64,000 bases of DNA from Varroa destructor (lineage: Eukaryota > Arthropoda > Arachnida > Mesostigmata > Varroidae): NCBI RefSeq assembly GCF_002443255.2, contig NW_019211455.1, positions 37,229,472 through 37,293,471 on the forward strand, in the 5' to 3' direction. Positions 37,701 through 49,900 of the stretch are shown piece by piece. The notes beneath the pieces are model-generated. The model had not been told where the DNA came from. It did not search any database and was given only the letters and a program-made list of their open reading frames with translations. The first letter of the stretch is position 1, and each line of letters begins with the position of its first letter. The position numbers were made by a program, and so were the translations under genes.

Positions 37701-39519
37701 ACAATAAAATCAGCCAAGTGGATTTACTCCTTTTTACCTAATTTTGAATAATCAAGTATCATAAGGTAATAACAAAATGGTCTAGTTTATGATAAGTAGA
37801 TTATATATAGGTCGGTCTGGCCAATGAAGCTTTAAGGGAAAAGGTTTAAAGTAATATAATAGCCGAAAAGCCTCAGTCCTCCAAAAAAGAAGTGCAAATA
37901 GAGTTCATTTTTACTCGCAAATAAATACATGGTAATTTTAAAACATATTAATGCTATTTGATATACAAGGAACTTAAAAAGCCATTACTCACGAGATTTT
38001 TTAGATGGAAATGAGAATTCTAAATAAAACTTCTTAGATGCTTGGTGTGTCACTATGGAGTACTGCTCAGTAGATATTATTATTATTACATCGAAAACAG
38101 CGAAGTTGGGATTGGGATCTGCTTAAACTGGAAAAGGAGATGTACGGAGCTTTCCCCGATTAGAGGATTACAGAAGTACTGTGCCGGTCTTTTTAGTGAG
38201 CCTAAATCTGCTCGTTTCTGGCTATACTCGTTACAGCAGTGTGTTTGCCCAAGTAGAGCGATCATGCTGCTGAGACGTGGAAACTAAGAGTTCTAACGCA
38301 TATAAGGTGAGAAGCTTATTGCTGACATCGAGACCAATATTAATATGTGGCATGAGTACTAAAAGCGTTTTTAATGTTAAAAATGAAAGCGCAGTGAATC
38401 TATCAAAGCCTGTTTCGTAACACATGGGCGAGAAGCAGACATTTTGGAGCGATCTGCAAAAAATGTGCGAGGTAAGCACAGTTGCGAAAAAAAAGTTGCA
38501 CAACGGTTGTAAGGTGTTATAAAAAAGACTTCAAAACTTTTCGTGCCCTATTTATTGTTAATTTAGAGATCAAAACAAACTGCTTTAATTAGCTCCTTTT
38601 TCATTTTCGACGAAGTCTTTATATAAAGTGACTTTTTCTCAGCCCTACCTGATATAAGTATGTGGGAGGCCGGATCTTATTTACATTTGAAATTATGCGC
38701 GTCTCAAATTCCCTCGCAATGCAGAGCTATAATTATTGAGTGGTCTATATAGGTGTAACGATGAGGAAGACAGGCATTTTGGACGGGAGAAACTGGAAAG
38801 AGTGCGCGCACTTCGTTTTTTTTTCAAGGAGCTTCTGAGGATGTTTTGCATCGGTTGAAACTGTAGCTTTGAACATTTTTTCAAGACGGATTGTTTTTCG
38901 AGTTTGTTACCCGTTTTATCGTTAACGATAACTTTTACAATTGAACCTTTTCAGCCCTTCGGTGTACAGATTCTGATGATGAAGAGGATTTAATGGTACT
39001 TGTAGTATGACAAATAACAACTAAAAAGTTGTGTCGGATGTCTAATGTACGATTCAAGTGGTGGTTACTCGCAAAGTGAGTTTTAGACCTCCCAGTGCAA
39101 TACACAGCCTAGGATAATGCAATCGTGCTTAACCAAGTCTTAAATTTTGTTTATAATTGAACACCAAGGGTGAAAAAAATGTTAGGTGAATTCTGTAATT
39201 ATCATACATATTCCTTATCTTGTCCCTCTTGTTATGATCTTGTTTCTGCAACTGATTATTCCAGAGCAATTTGTACTCAAGTAGTCATAATTACTGTGTA
39301 ATCTTGGCATGATACTCATTAATGTGATGTACGGTAATATACATGTCGTCCTATAATAAATTAAATATATTAGTACTCCAGTCATTTGTATCTAGCGTTG
39401 GCTTTCCATGTACTTTTTATTTTCATCTACTTCTTACATTTGCAATGCATTGTAAGAAAATGGTTCGAGATTTTAATAGTACTACAAAAATAACAATATA
39501 TAATATACATATAATGGTA
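34770..39519 (+). repeat. Arm R, misplaced copy (inverted partner 42200-46949)
   Basis: These 4,750 bases are the reverse complement of 42200-46949; paired coordinates add up to 81719. The copy begins abruptly where the inverted partner meets unique sequence (46949) and ends at the N gap. It carries the last three ATP13A1 coding exons without the rest of the gene. Outside those exons it contains no recognised coding sequence. Confidence 0.95.
34949..36209 (+). pseudogene. Orphan copy of ATP13A1 exons 7-9
   Basis: Plus-strand blocks 34949-35194, 35401-35687 and 35945-36209 are identical to ATP13A1 exons 46770-46525, 46318-46032 and 45774-45510, with the same splice sites. They encode only the C-terminal membrane region (from [17 protein letters not shown] to the stop). 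Neither the catalytic exons nor a start lies upstream on this strand. This is a 3' gene fragment inside the duplicated R arm, most likely an assembly duplicate and not a paralogue. Confidence 0.9.
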
Positions 39520-39544
39520 NNNNNNNNNNNNNNNNNNNNNNNNN
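39520..39544. other. 25-base run of N (assembly gap)
   Basis: Exactly 25 undefined bases separate inverted-repeat arm R from inverted L. From memory, a fixed 25-N placeholder is used by some long-read gap-filling software when a gap closes with conflicting length. The flanks are the ATAATGGTA end of R and the GGGA tract of L. Confidence 0.99.
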
Positions 39545-41967
39545 GGGAGGGAGGGAGGGGGGGGAGTATGTTGTATGACTGCCTTAGAAACATTTAAAAT
39601 ACTTGTTCGAATCCTCGATCGTTTCATGTTCGTTTATGATGTGGATATGACGTGCAATGCACGCATCCGTGTTCAGTCACTCAATGTCCGTAAAAAATTT
39701 GGTGTCATCTGGTTTACGTATCACTACACTGCGTTTTATCTTCGCTCATCCAAACGATTAGTACTTATGAGATAGACGAACCAAATTCGTGAAATCAATT
39801 GAATTCCATTAACTTTTTCAACAACACTTCCCCAGGTGAGTAGTATACAGACTGAGGTATCAAGGACTCAAAGATTTGTTCCGCGGGTAATACCGCTTGG
39901 CATAAGGGGTAAACCAATTGTAGCAGAGTCGTCAGCTGCGTCACACGACAGGGGTGGTCCATCATTAAACATAGCGCGACGTTCTCATCAGCCGAGGGTT
40001 TCGATAATAAGGTAAAAACTTCTGGTAAATGGTTTTCGAAATATTAACCTAACGAATCTCGAATTTAGACTTTACGCTTGCCTTTTTGTAAAAGAACGTT
40101 CTTTCATAACCTTGTTGCGTAATGAGTTATTTTTTCGGCAGGAATTCCAACAGCTTGGAAACGAGAGAAGTAGTTAGTGCTGTTTTTTGGTGTACAGTAA
40201 ATAAGTTAACCTATAGGATTTTTGCCATTTTAACTTAATACTCATTTTTGGTATAATGCATGTATAACACTTTCATTCAGCTCATTGAGATCTGCATTTT
40301 TGCGTCAAGACAAACACCTTTTACACAGACTATCATTTTGAACTTTCACCCTTCAAACGGAATTTTCAACTAAAATACTGAAATGCATGTTCACGAACAT
40401 GTATTACATTTCGATTCAGCTGACCAAGACCTTTCGAAATACTTCCCCGCATAGATTTTCATATAAAAATCTTTATGCCAGTCTCAAATTCGTGGAAAAG
40501 CTATTACATTGGGTTCTCAGCTTTTTTATCCCGAAGTATCTATATATAAAAGCTATAAAATGTAATGCATGTTGCTCTTAACTAGCCGCAATTTTCTTGA
40601 TTGTTACCAACAAAGTAATACCTTGCATAGCAAATCATGTGTTCAATTTTTCATTTTCTCAGGGATCCCTCAGAAAATATTTAAGAAAAATAGTTTTTGC
40701 AAAATGTCCGCCATATCAAGCGTTACAACTTGACAATATAAATTCGCTCAAATAACAACTATAAATTATAACAAATTCTAATTCCGTTGATATACGGGGG
40801 AAATGAATGTCATATTTGTTGTTTTTGTCTTCTTTAGGCAGAAACAAACCCAGTAACACCTTAGCTTGTCCAAGTTTAACGAGTAATAGTCAAATCGCCT
40901 TTAACCACGTTTAGTTTTCAAGCTTTAAATAGCGTTTGTTACTTAAAAGTAAAATTTGAGCGTACAGAGCATGTATGACATCCTGATTCAACCTGTACTG
41001 TTCAACTGTACTAGTACTGTAAAATACGGCCTCTTTCCATAGATCTTCATATAACGATCTGGTTGCTACTTTGTCAGGAGAAAATATTTTTTTAAGTAAT
41101 TTTGGAGAAATTGAAGAAATTTCATTAATAAATCACAAAGTATAGCTTACATCAGTTCTCACAATTTTCCCATAGATACGAAAGAAAATATTTTTACAAA
41201 AAACGTCAGAAAAGGGCAAAAATAGAAAAGCATTCCATATCATAGACAGGTTTCATTAGCTGTAATAAATATATAGGGAAGGCCAGATTAGCATGTCCCC
41301 CCATGTAGAAGAATAGAAATACCTCGTCACGAAATAATTATATAAACTGCGATGGTTCATACTGCATTATTTGACAGGTATCTGGGCAAAAATTACCATT
41401 CGTTTAGTCGGAAAATATAACAACATGATAAACAATCCCTAGTGTTTATCTCGTAGAATTAAAAACCAACAATTTTTTGAACTCCAATGTTTTTTTTTTT
41501 TAATTATTAACGGTTGCTGGGCAAATCGCCAAAAAAGAGTTATCTAGGTTAAAAATATAGCCCATGAAAAAATGAAGGTCCTCATGGGAATGTGTTTATC
41601 TAAAAACAATAACTATAGCGGAGATATTTATATTTTACCAAATTTTTCTTTGAAGTTAAATTAGCATCACATACATATAAAGAGAAGAAACTATTTTCTA
41701 ATAAATTATTCGAATAGTTAAGGAATAAGAACCAACGATGTTTCATACTTCATTACTTCCTAATCAACGGGCTAATATCACTATTCTATGACTAAATCGC
41801 AAAAAAATGCAAAATAAGAATATCCCCCAGAATCCAATTTGTGCCCATTCTGTGAAGCTTGAGAAACAAGTAACCTTCCAATGTAAATATTTTAGATTGC
41901 AACAGTTATCGAGCAATTTGCATAAAATAACCGATTATCTAAATTTATATTACACTGTATGGAAAAA
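39545..41967 (-). repeat. Arm L, inverted copy
   Basis: This is the reverse complement of 32111-34533. It starts directly after the N gap in the GGGA tract and ends at GGAAAAA, where it switches into unit D. No independent coding content. Confidence 0.95.
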
Positions 41968-41970
41968 TCC

Positions 41971-42003
<33 letters not shown>

Positions 42004-42200
42004 ATTTTAATATTGTTATTATTATACAAATATATGCAAACATATTATATAAAAAAAAAAAAATTTATATACCTCACCGCGGTGGGGAGCTTCGTTTTTT
42101 TTTAGATCGTCCATCAACGAAAGCCTCCTTCCACGTGGTTATCTCCTGGAAACTGCTCTTACAGCCTTCATTAACACACACATCAAGTTTTACTTGATAT
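41968..42200 (+). repeat. Unit D, second copy
   Basis: Direct repeat of 34538-34770. Here the right edge, TACTTGATAT followed by ACCATTATAT, is continuous with the R arm that belongs to the intact ATP13A1 gene. The left edge is the abrupt one, with a short TCC overlap at the junction. Confidence 0.95.
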
Positions 42201-45200
42201 ACCATTATATGTATATTATATATTGTTATTTTTGTAGTACTATTAAAATCTCGAACCATTTTCTTACAATGCATTGCAAATGTAAGAAGTAGATGAAAAT
42301 AAAAAGTACATGGAAAGCCAACGCTAGATACAAATGACTGGAGTACTAATATATTTAATTTATTATAGGACGACATGTATATTACCGTACATCACATTAA
42401 TGAGTATCATGCCAAGATTACACAGTAATTATGACTACTTGAGTACAAATTGCTCTGGAATAATCAGTTGCAGAAACAAGATCATAACAAGAGGGACAAG
42501 ATAAGGAATATGTATGATAATTACAGAATTCACCTAACATTTTTTTCACCCTTGGTGTTCAATTATAAACAAAATTTAAGACTTGGTTAAGCACGATTGC
42601 ATTATCCTAGGCTGTGTATTGCACTGGGAGGTCTAAAACTCACTTTGCGAGTAACCACCACTTGAATCGTACATTAGACATCCGACACAACTTTTTAGTT
42701 GTTATTTGTCATACTACAAGTACCATTAAATCCTCTTCATCATCAGAATCTGTACACCGAAGGGCTGAAAAGGTTCAATTGTAAAAGTTATCGTTAACGA
42801 TAAAACGGGTAACAAACTCGAAAAACAATCCGTCTTGAAAAAATGTTCAAAGCTACAGTTTCAACCGATGCAAAACATCCTCAGAAGCTCCTTGAAAAAA
42901 AAACGAAGTGCGCGCACTCTTTCCAGTTTCTCCCGTCCAAAATGCCTGTCTTCCTCATCGTTACACCTATATAGACCACTCAATAATTATAGCTCTGCAT
43001 TGCGAGGGAATTTGAGACGCGCATAATTTCAAATGTAAATAAGATCCGGCCTCCCACATACTTATATCAGGTAGGGCTGAGAAAAAGTCACTTTATATAA
43101 AGACTTCGTCGAAAATGAAAAAGGAGCTAATTAAAGCAGTTTGTTTTGATCTCTAAATTAACAATAAATAGGGCACGAAAAGTTTTGAAGTCTTTTTTAT
43201 AACACCTTACAACCGTTGTGCAACTTTTTTTTCGCAACTGTGCTTACCTCGCACATTTTTTGCAGATCGCTCCAAAATGTCTGCTTCTCGCCCATGTGTT
43301 ACGAAACAGGCTTTGATAGATTCACTGCGCTTTCATTTTTAACATTAAAAACGCTTTTAGTACTCATGCCACATATTAATATTGGTCTCGATGTCAGCAA
43401 TAAGCTTCTCACCTTATATGCGTTAGAACTCTTAGTTTCCACGTCTCAGCAGCATGATCGCTCTACTTGGGCAAACACACTGCTGTAACGAGTATAGCCA
43501 GAAACGAGCAGATTTAGGCTCACTAAAAAGACCGGCACAGTACTTCTGTAATCCTCTAATCGGGGAAAGCTCCGTACATCTCCTTTTCCAGTTTAAGCAG
43601 ATCCCAATCCCAACTTCGCTGTTTTCGATGTAATAATAATAATATCTACTGAGCAGTACTCCATAGTGACACACCAAGCATCTAAGAAGTTTTATTTAGA
43701 ATTCTCATTTCCATCTAAAAAATCTCGTGAGTAATGGCTTTTTAAGTTCCTTGTATATCAAATAGCATTAATATGTTTTAAAATTACCATGTATTTATTT
43801 GCGAGTAAAAATGAACTCTATTTGCACTTCTTTTTTGGAGGACTGAGGCTTTTCGGCTATTATATTACTTTAAACCTTTTCCCTTAAAGCTTCATTGGCC
43901 AGACCGACCTATATATAATCTACTTATCATAAACTAGACCATTTTGTTATTACCTTATGATACTTGATTATTCAAAATTAGGTAAAAAGGAGTAAATCCA
44001 CTTGGCTGATTTTATTGTACCAATTCGATACCTTAGATAATTTATTATACATTTTACTTAGTTCACTCAGTGAAAAAATAACTTTATAATCTGAATTGAA
44101 TATTTCTACTATTCTCGCGTCTTTTTAGAATCCACTATGATTTACTGACTCCATTCGCACTTTGGATATCAGTTCGGTTCTGACAAAAAATATCAACAGC
44201 GATCGCTAATTGCCTCTGTTCTTCTTTTCACTTATTTTCATATGAAGTTGCACATATTACGTTCGATTTTTCTTTATTCACAGATATCTATTAAAAATGA
44301 AGCAAAACCGGTTCGTGAACATGCAAATGCTCATAAAGCAAGTGATCCGTTAGAGATGTGTCTCAAAAAGGTAAAAAAAATAGAAGTATAAACGTAATCG
44401 AAGTTCCGAATGCGCTGGCTACATTTGAATAAGTAACAAAACAGTTTCTTTCTATAACATTAAACTTAATTTTTGATAAATCTACTCTCGTCCATTTATG
44501 TCTAGTTTTTGGACTTCCTATCCGCATATTTAGTCCCTTCCTGCTTTAAAATTATGCACAAGAACAAAGTATATTTGTCTATATACACCGACGCGATGAG
44601 TCTAACAAATGATTAGATCATGATGTGATTGATTCTGACTTTATGTTCCTAATACTTTGTAAGTTGCTCTATTTATTCAACATTACAAAGTGACATCGAC
44701 ATTGGACTAACCATCCAATTGACATTATAATATAATAAAAAATGACAGCGGTGTCTACCTAAGCAGTCCTCTGAAAAAATATCAAGGTTAGGCGTCTGTC
44801 GAAATTATGAACCAAGTGGCTCAAAGAATTTACTTCGCCCAGGCCTCAGTTTTTTTACAACCTGGGGTCTTAGCTTTGACATGTAGAGCCAATATCATAC
44901 AATTATTTTATTCTATTGGAAACTTTGGACTTTAGTAATCAAGAGTAGATCTTGAAACTATTTTGCACTGTTCTGGCTGTATGCGGCACACCTTGACTCA
45001 CTTAGGCCTTTACTGGTATTGTGTTATTAATGTTAATCTATAATTTTAGATAACTTAAATTTGACACAAAAACCAAGCAGTGCTAAACCAAAAGAAATAG
45101 AAAACCATTTGTATGTAACTATTTAAAAAATGCTTAGCCACAAGCGGTCAAGCTATTTGCGTTATCTTATCCTTCTTTTCCTTTATTTATATGTGTTCTG

Positions 45201-46949
45201 GTGGGATCCTTAAGAACTTATCAATGACTTATTTTAATAATATATTCATGTCATGTATTTACACTGACTCTTCAACTATGATATATTTATGGACACCCGG
45301 TTGCTGCATGCTTACTAAAACAACAACTTAGCAACTTCATGCGCTTACTTTTCTCGGAAGTCCTATAAATTAAACGTTAATTCACAGATCAGTATCCTTT
45401 ATAAGGTTCACACATTCATATTTATCCCTACATCAGGTTGGGTTTCGGTGCCGTATATCAATACCATGTGCTAGCGATATATGGCGCATTTGTAGGGTCA
45501 TAAGCAAACTCACAATAACCTAGGTAACGGAACTGGCTTGCCCCTAGCTAACAAGGCCCCTAACACCCGGTCGATGATAAATGCAGCTACTAAGTCAGCA
45601 GCAAGCGTGGCTAAAATTAAGTTAGCCTGGTCCGGTGGAAATTCGACGAGCTCCAATTGACTTGACACATCAGGCATCAGGTTCTTAACGAGGGCGACAA
45701 CGACTAGCGCGGGAACTAGGAGCGCATATAGCAATGGCTTATTCTCAAACAGACTCTCCATAAATGGATGGCCCCTAAAATAGTAAGATGAATCAAGAAC
45801 TAATTTAGTAATCACAGACATTAGCATGAATTACGACGTAAAAACACCATGCATGTGTAGTAAAAAGATAACGTTTGACATATAAGATGCGATTTATACA
45901 GGAATTATGTCATATATAGTAGAGAAAGTAGGTACGCAGAACGTATGAGATCACACTGCAAATAAAGTAAGCGTAAATAAAGTAAGGCATTAAGGCGAAA
46001 TATTAACATATATATATATCGGTAATCTTACCTATAGTTGACCGCGAATGTGGATATTTGCAAGGCGATAGAGAGAATATAAACGGTGGAATTCAACAGG
46101 GATGGCTCGAATTTTGAATCTTCTCTAAATTCCTTCGGTTTCAGTCCCTCGTAGAGTCCGGTAAGGTAGATCAAAGTGGAAAGGTGGACTGCAAACTGGA
46201 GGATCACGGTGAGTAGAGTATACGCGTTAAATATATTCGCAAGGGGTCGTTTTTGCGATAATTTCTCTTGAGGCTTTGATCTGGAGATTAAGTAAAAGCA
46301 CGCCGCTAATAGCAGACCCTGAAACGTAACAGCATCAGCAACGGCAAAAACCTTTATAGGGTCATAATCCATTAAACATCATAAAATATCTAACGCCTAT
46401 GATATTCCACTAGAATTCGGTGATCAGTTCTACCAAAATGAAAACAGAACAAGTGAGAGCCACCGAAAAAGTCCAGAAATTTTTATGTCATTTAATGGTG
46501 CCAATCTATCCAAATAATTTTTACCTGAAGAGTAGCTTGTGCGTCGGATAATTTGATTCCGTCAAGGTATAGAACTGACTGCGAATATGCAAGTACAAGT
46601 GCGTTGAGCGCAAGGATTTTGAACATCTGAAGTGTTGTGACAAGCGTGCAGCGACCTTGCTTCAGGATGTGCGCTAGGCATTCGACAGATGACCCCTTGT
46701 ATGTAAACGGAGCCGCAATGGATGCGTCTCCCAACTTGACCACCTCAAGGGCCTCGTCCTGTTCTAACTCCTATGAAATAGTACATGAACAAACATAAAC
46801 AACAGAAACTTTCTTCTTAGCTCCAGCCAAGCTAACAAACTGGGGCTTGCTAATTTCGAATAGGAAAGGCAATGCTTACGCTCGGTTCAGGGTCGGAACT
46901 ACTTTCGCTTGTGCGCCCTTGATCTTGAATTAGTGCAACGCTGCCAGCA
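42200..46949 (-). repeat. Arm R in its native position
   Basis: Reverse complement of 34770-39519, continuous on its right with unique sequence and with the upstream ATP13A1 exons, so this is the authentic locus. It contains ATP13A1 exons 7-9 and about 3.3 kb of gene-free 3' flank. A minus-strand AATAAA at about 45182-45187 is a plausible polyadenylation signal for ATP13A1. Confidence 0.92.
45287..45362 (-). CDS. Optional tenth coding exon of ATP13A1
   Basis: If exon 9 is spliced at the GTGAGT donor (exon end 45514) instead of read to its TGA, the acceptor TTTAATTTATAG right of 45362 keeps the frame. It adds a short tail beginning TSEKSKRMKLL and ending at TAA. Both sites fit the consensus. 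Human ATP13A1 ends near the unspliced stop, so the exon is uncertain. Confidence 0.35.
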
Positions 46950-49900
46950 CAATCGTCCTAAGGTTAATAAAAATCTAATTAGTTTGAATTTTCTTAGAAC
47001 AGCGCATACTGAGCAGTATCCTATACTTGAACAGCGCAAAATACTTGAACTACATAGATGGCCAATACAGCAGTCCACTTGTAAAGAGTAAAGACTCGCA
47101 TACGAACAGACTGTGTGGGAATGTACGGCTCTGTCATACCTTAAGCATCTGTTCCAAGGCTGCGCGCGTACGTTCCCTAGGTGGCAGCCTTTGCAGCAAC
47201 TGATCGGGTCGTGGCCGACGCTTCACTGGCTTGGGTTTCGAGGGCCCGTCTGAAAGTAGCGCGACACCGACATGAGCGTGTTTCAGAGCTCCCATATCAT
47301 TCGTTCCATCGCCTGTCATCGATGTCACCATTCCAATAGCATTTAGCCGTGTAATAATCATTTCTTTTTGTTTGGGCTGTACACGAGCAAAGACGCGTAC
47401 GTGCGCTAGCGCCTTTGTGCCGCACTCCTTCTCAAACATTTCAAGACCGTCACCCGTGACACAGAAGTCGTGGTTCGGAGGTAGCCTTGGTGAAAGTGGA
47501 AAGTTATTTTCATTGTGCGCTTTCCATAGACGCTCATCTGGGTCCAGAACCAGACAGGGCCGAGACACGAAGTTGAGCTCACGCGCGATGTGGCATGCGG
47601 TAAGCGGTGCGTCGCCAGTGATTATTGTAACGTGATGCGATGAGTGACGAATCTGGCGGATGGCCTGCAGGGAGTCCTTTTTGATCGGGCAGCTCACAAC
47701 GAGAAAACCGCAGAACTGTAATTGCGACTCTACTTGATCTCGGGTCATCTCACGAAGGGCCGAACTCTCGAGAGCGCCTAACTCTCTGTAAGCCAAGGCC
47801 AGCACTCTAGCACCGTTAAATGACAACTCTTGGTGTGTTTTCTCATACCCTTTCGGCACCTCTTTTAACATCTTCTGAATTACTTCAGGAGCACCCTTTA
47901 CCGTAGCTACGTATTCTACCATAGTTGTTGTCCTCAGGCTCGACGAAATCACTGACATCCTTCCTAGCGCTGAGCTAAAGTGGAATCTCCGATGGATCTT
48001 GACACCGGGCTGTTTAGCTTTGTCTGGGGTACAAACGTCTCCTTTTCCGACGGACCATTCAATAGAAGCCAACGTAGCTTTTTCCAATGGATCGCCGACC
48101 AGGCCAGAATCAGTTTGCACAAGGGAGTGGCATGACACCATTACCCGTATTGCCTCCGCCGACGAGTTCTTGGCTGCGGTAACTTTCCCGTCCAACTGCG
48201 CCACGCCGTCAATTTGCAGTTTGTCCGAGGTAAGTGTACCCGTTTTGTCGAAGCAACAAATACTGATTTTTCCGGCAAATGGGATCCTGAACGCTTCCGT
48301 GCAAAAGATCCCCAGTTTAGCCAGAGCTAATAGAGAAGAGTTCACCGCTAGGGAAAGCTCGATAGGCAGCTCTGGAGGGATCACTGAGGTGAGGATCAAT
48401 GTGCATTCTAGCATTAGTTTGTATCGGCTGCGATTGGGGTCTTGTATTCCTTTGGTCCATACGTACGAAGCTGCGGCAATTGCAAACACAAGCAAGAACA
48501 AAATGAACGCAAACGTCTCCTTATTGTTTGCCGTGACCCGCTTAACTCCAAATAAGATCGTTCTCAATAGTTTGCCCTGAGAAGTGCTAAATCCCGTTCG
48601 TAGCACGAAGCCCAGGCACCCGCTGTCGGTTGGCTTTATTCCTGTGGCAACCTTACCAGGACCCGTATGCTGCAACACTTTTGTACCGCCTGATAGGACA
48701 TGCAGTTTCGTATCTGTCTGCAGATCTAGAACCCGACTGAGATTGTCACATTGATCCAGACCTTCCTTAATGAGCGGAATCGACTCGCCAGTAAGTAAAG
48801 ATTCGTCGACGACTGCAGTTCCTCTCAATAGCAGCACATCACAGGGCAGCGCATCGTCAGAACGCGTTACTGAAATTAGGTCACCAGGAACCAGTTCTTG
48901 ACTAGAAAGATGTATCCAGCGACGATTCCGATAAACTAGCATTCGTCGAGGACACGTATAGTCGGCCATTCGTCGAATTTCTGACAAGTTACGCATTGTT
49001 TGCTGGACAAGTGTACACTCAAACATGACGAGCATCATCAGGGTGAACAGCGAATAGTACCAGTATTCATCTAAGCACCACAAACCCACGCAGAACACCT
49101 GAAATGCGTCAGATCGAATAATATTGCAAATAAGTCGTCGACAGAGATTGCGATCAAACTTCTCAGCTCATGTAGTGTATGGATTGTATGGGTATATATA
49201 TGAGTGTATTTAAGCGAACTCCTTTCCAAGGCAACACGTCACACGGCGGTGGCTTCACATGTCTCACGTTTCACACAACACTAATTTTTACAAAAACTGC
49301 TACGCTCAGCCTATACGGGTAATTACACTAAATATGTAATAATATACTGACGTTCGATCACACAAGCTTGGCAAGCCAAATATACATCAATGTTATTTGG
49401 CTTGCGACCTTATGCATAAGTTCGCATGTATGAAAAATGCAAATACGTTGCGATGAAAAATATTTGAAGAGCATAAGAAACCGTAATTGACTAACCTGAA
49501 AAACAAAAAAAGGAGCTGTTGCTCTTTCGATAAAGAGAGGCCAGAAATCCGGTGCATCAATAGATTGAATATTTGCACCGAAATATGATCGAAGTTGTCC
49601 AGCTCTCTCGTCGTCAATTCCTGAAATCCCGCAGAAACAATCTCAGTTATTCCAACATGACGTTAACAAGCTCGAGGCGGAGGCCTCGATAAATGACTAC
49701 TGAGTAGGAAGATACCGAACAAGTCTTTTTGGCAAAATATACAATACATGCATAAGGATGTGCACATACGTGCGTGTGATCCGTGGAGTTTTCACATTGA
49801 CGTCAATAACTAAGCCTCACTTACCGTGCTCTCACATTTTGTAAACTTCATAAAAGTCAGAAATTAATAAGATCTGGTCGTTTCACCAGATCAGTACTCC

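Noticed and set aside
38042..38884. Open frames of 60-90 codons in arm R (and their copies at 42835-43677)
   Set aside because: They overlap on opposite strands, resemble no family, and recur only because the arm is duplicated. Recurrence here is not evidence of coding.
47999..48580. 193-codon plus-strand open frame
   Set aside because: It lies opposite the large catalytic exon of ATP13A1; its openness is a shadow of that exon's codon pattern. The same holds for 47372-47635.
49393..49617. 74-codon minus-strand frame
   Set aside because: It is the wrong frame of ATP13A1 exon 5; the correct frame gives the conserved segment ending [11 protein letters not shown].
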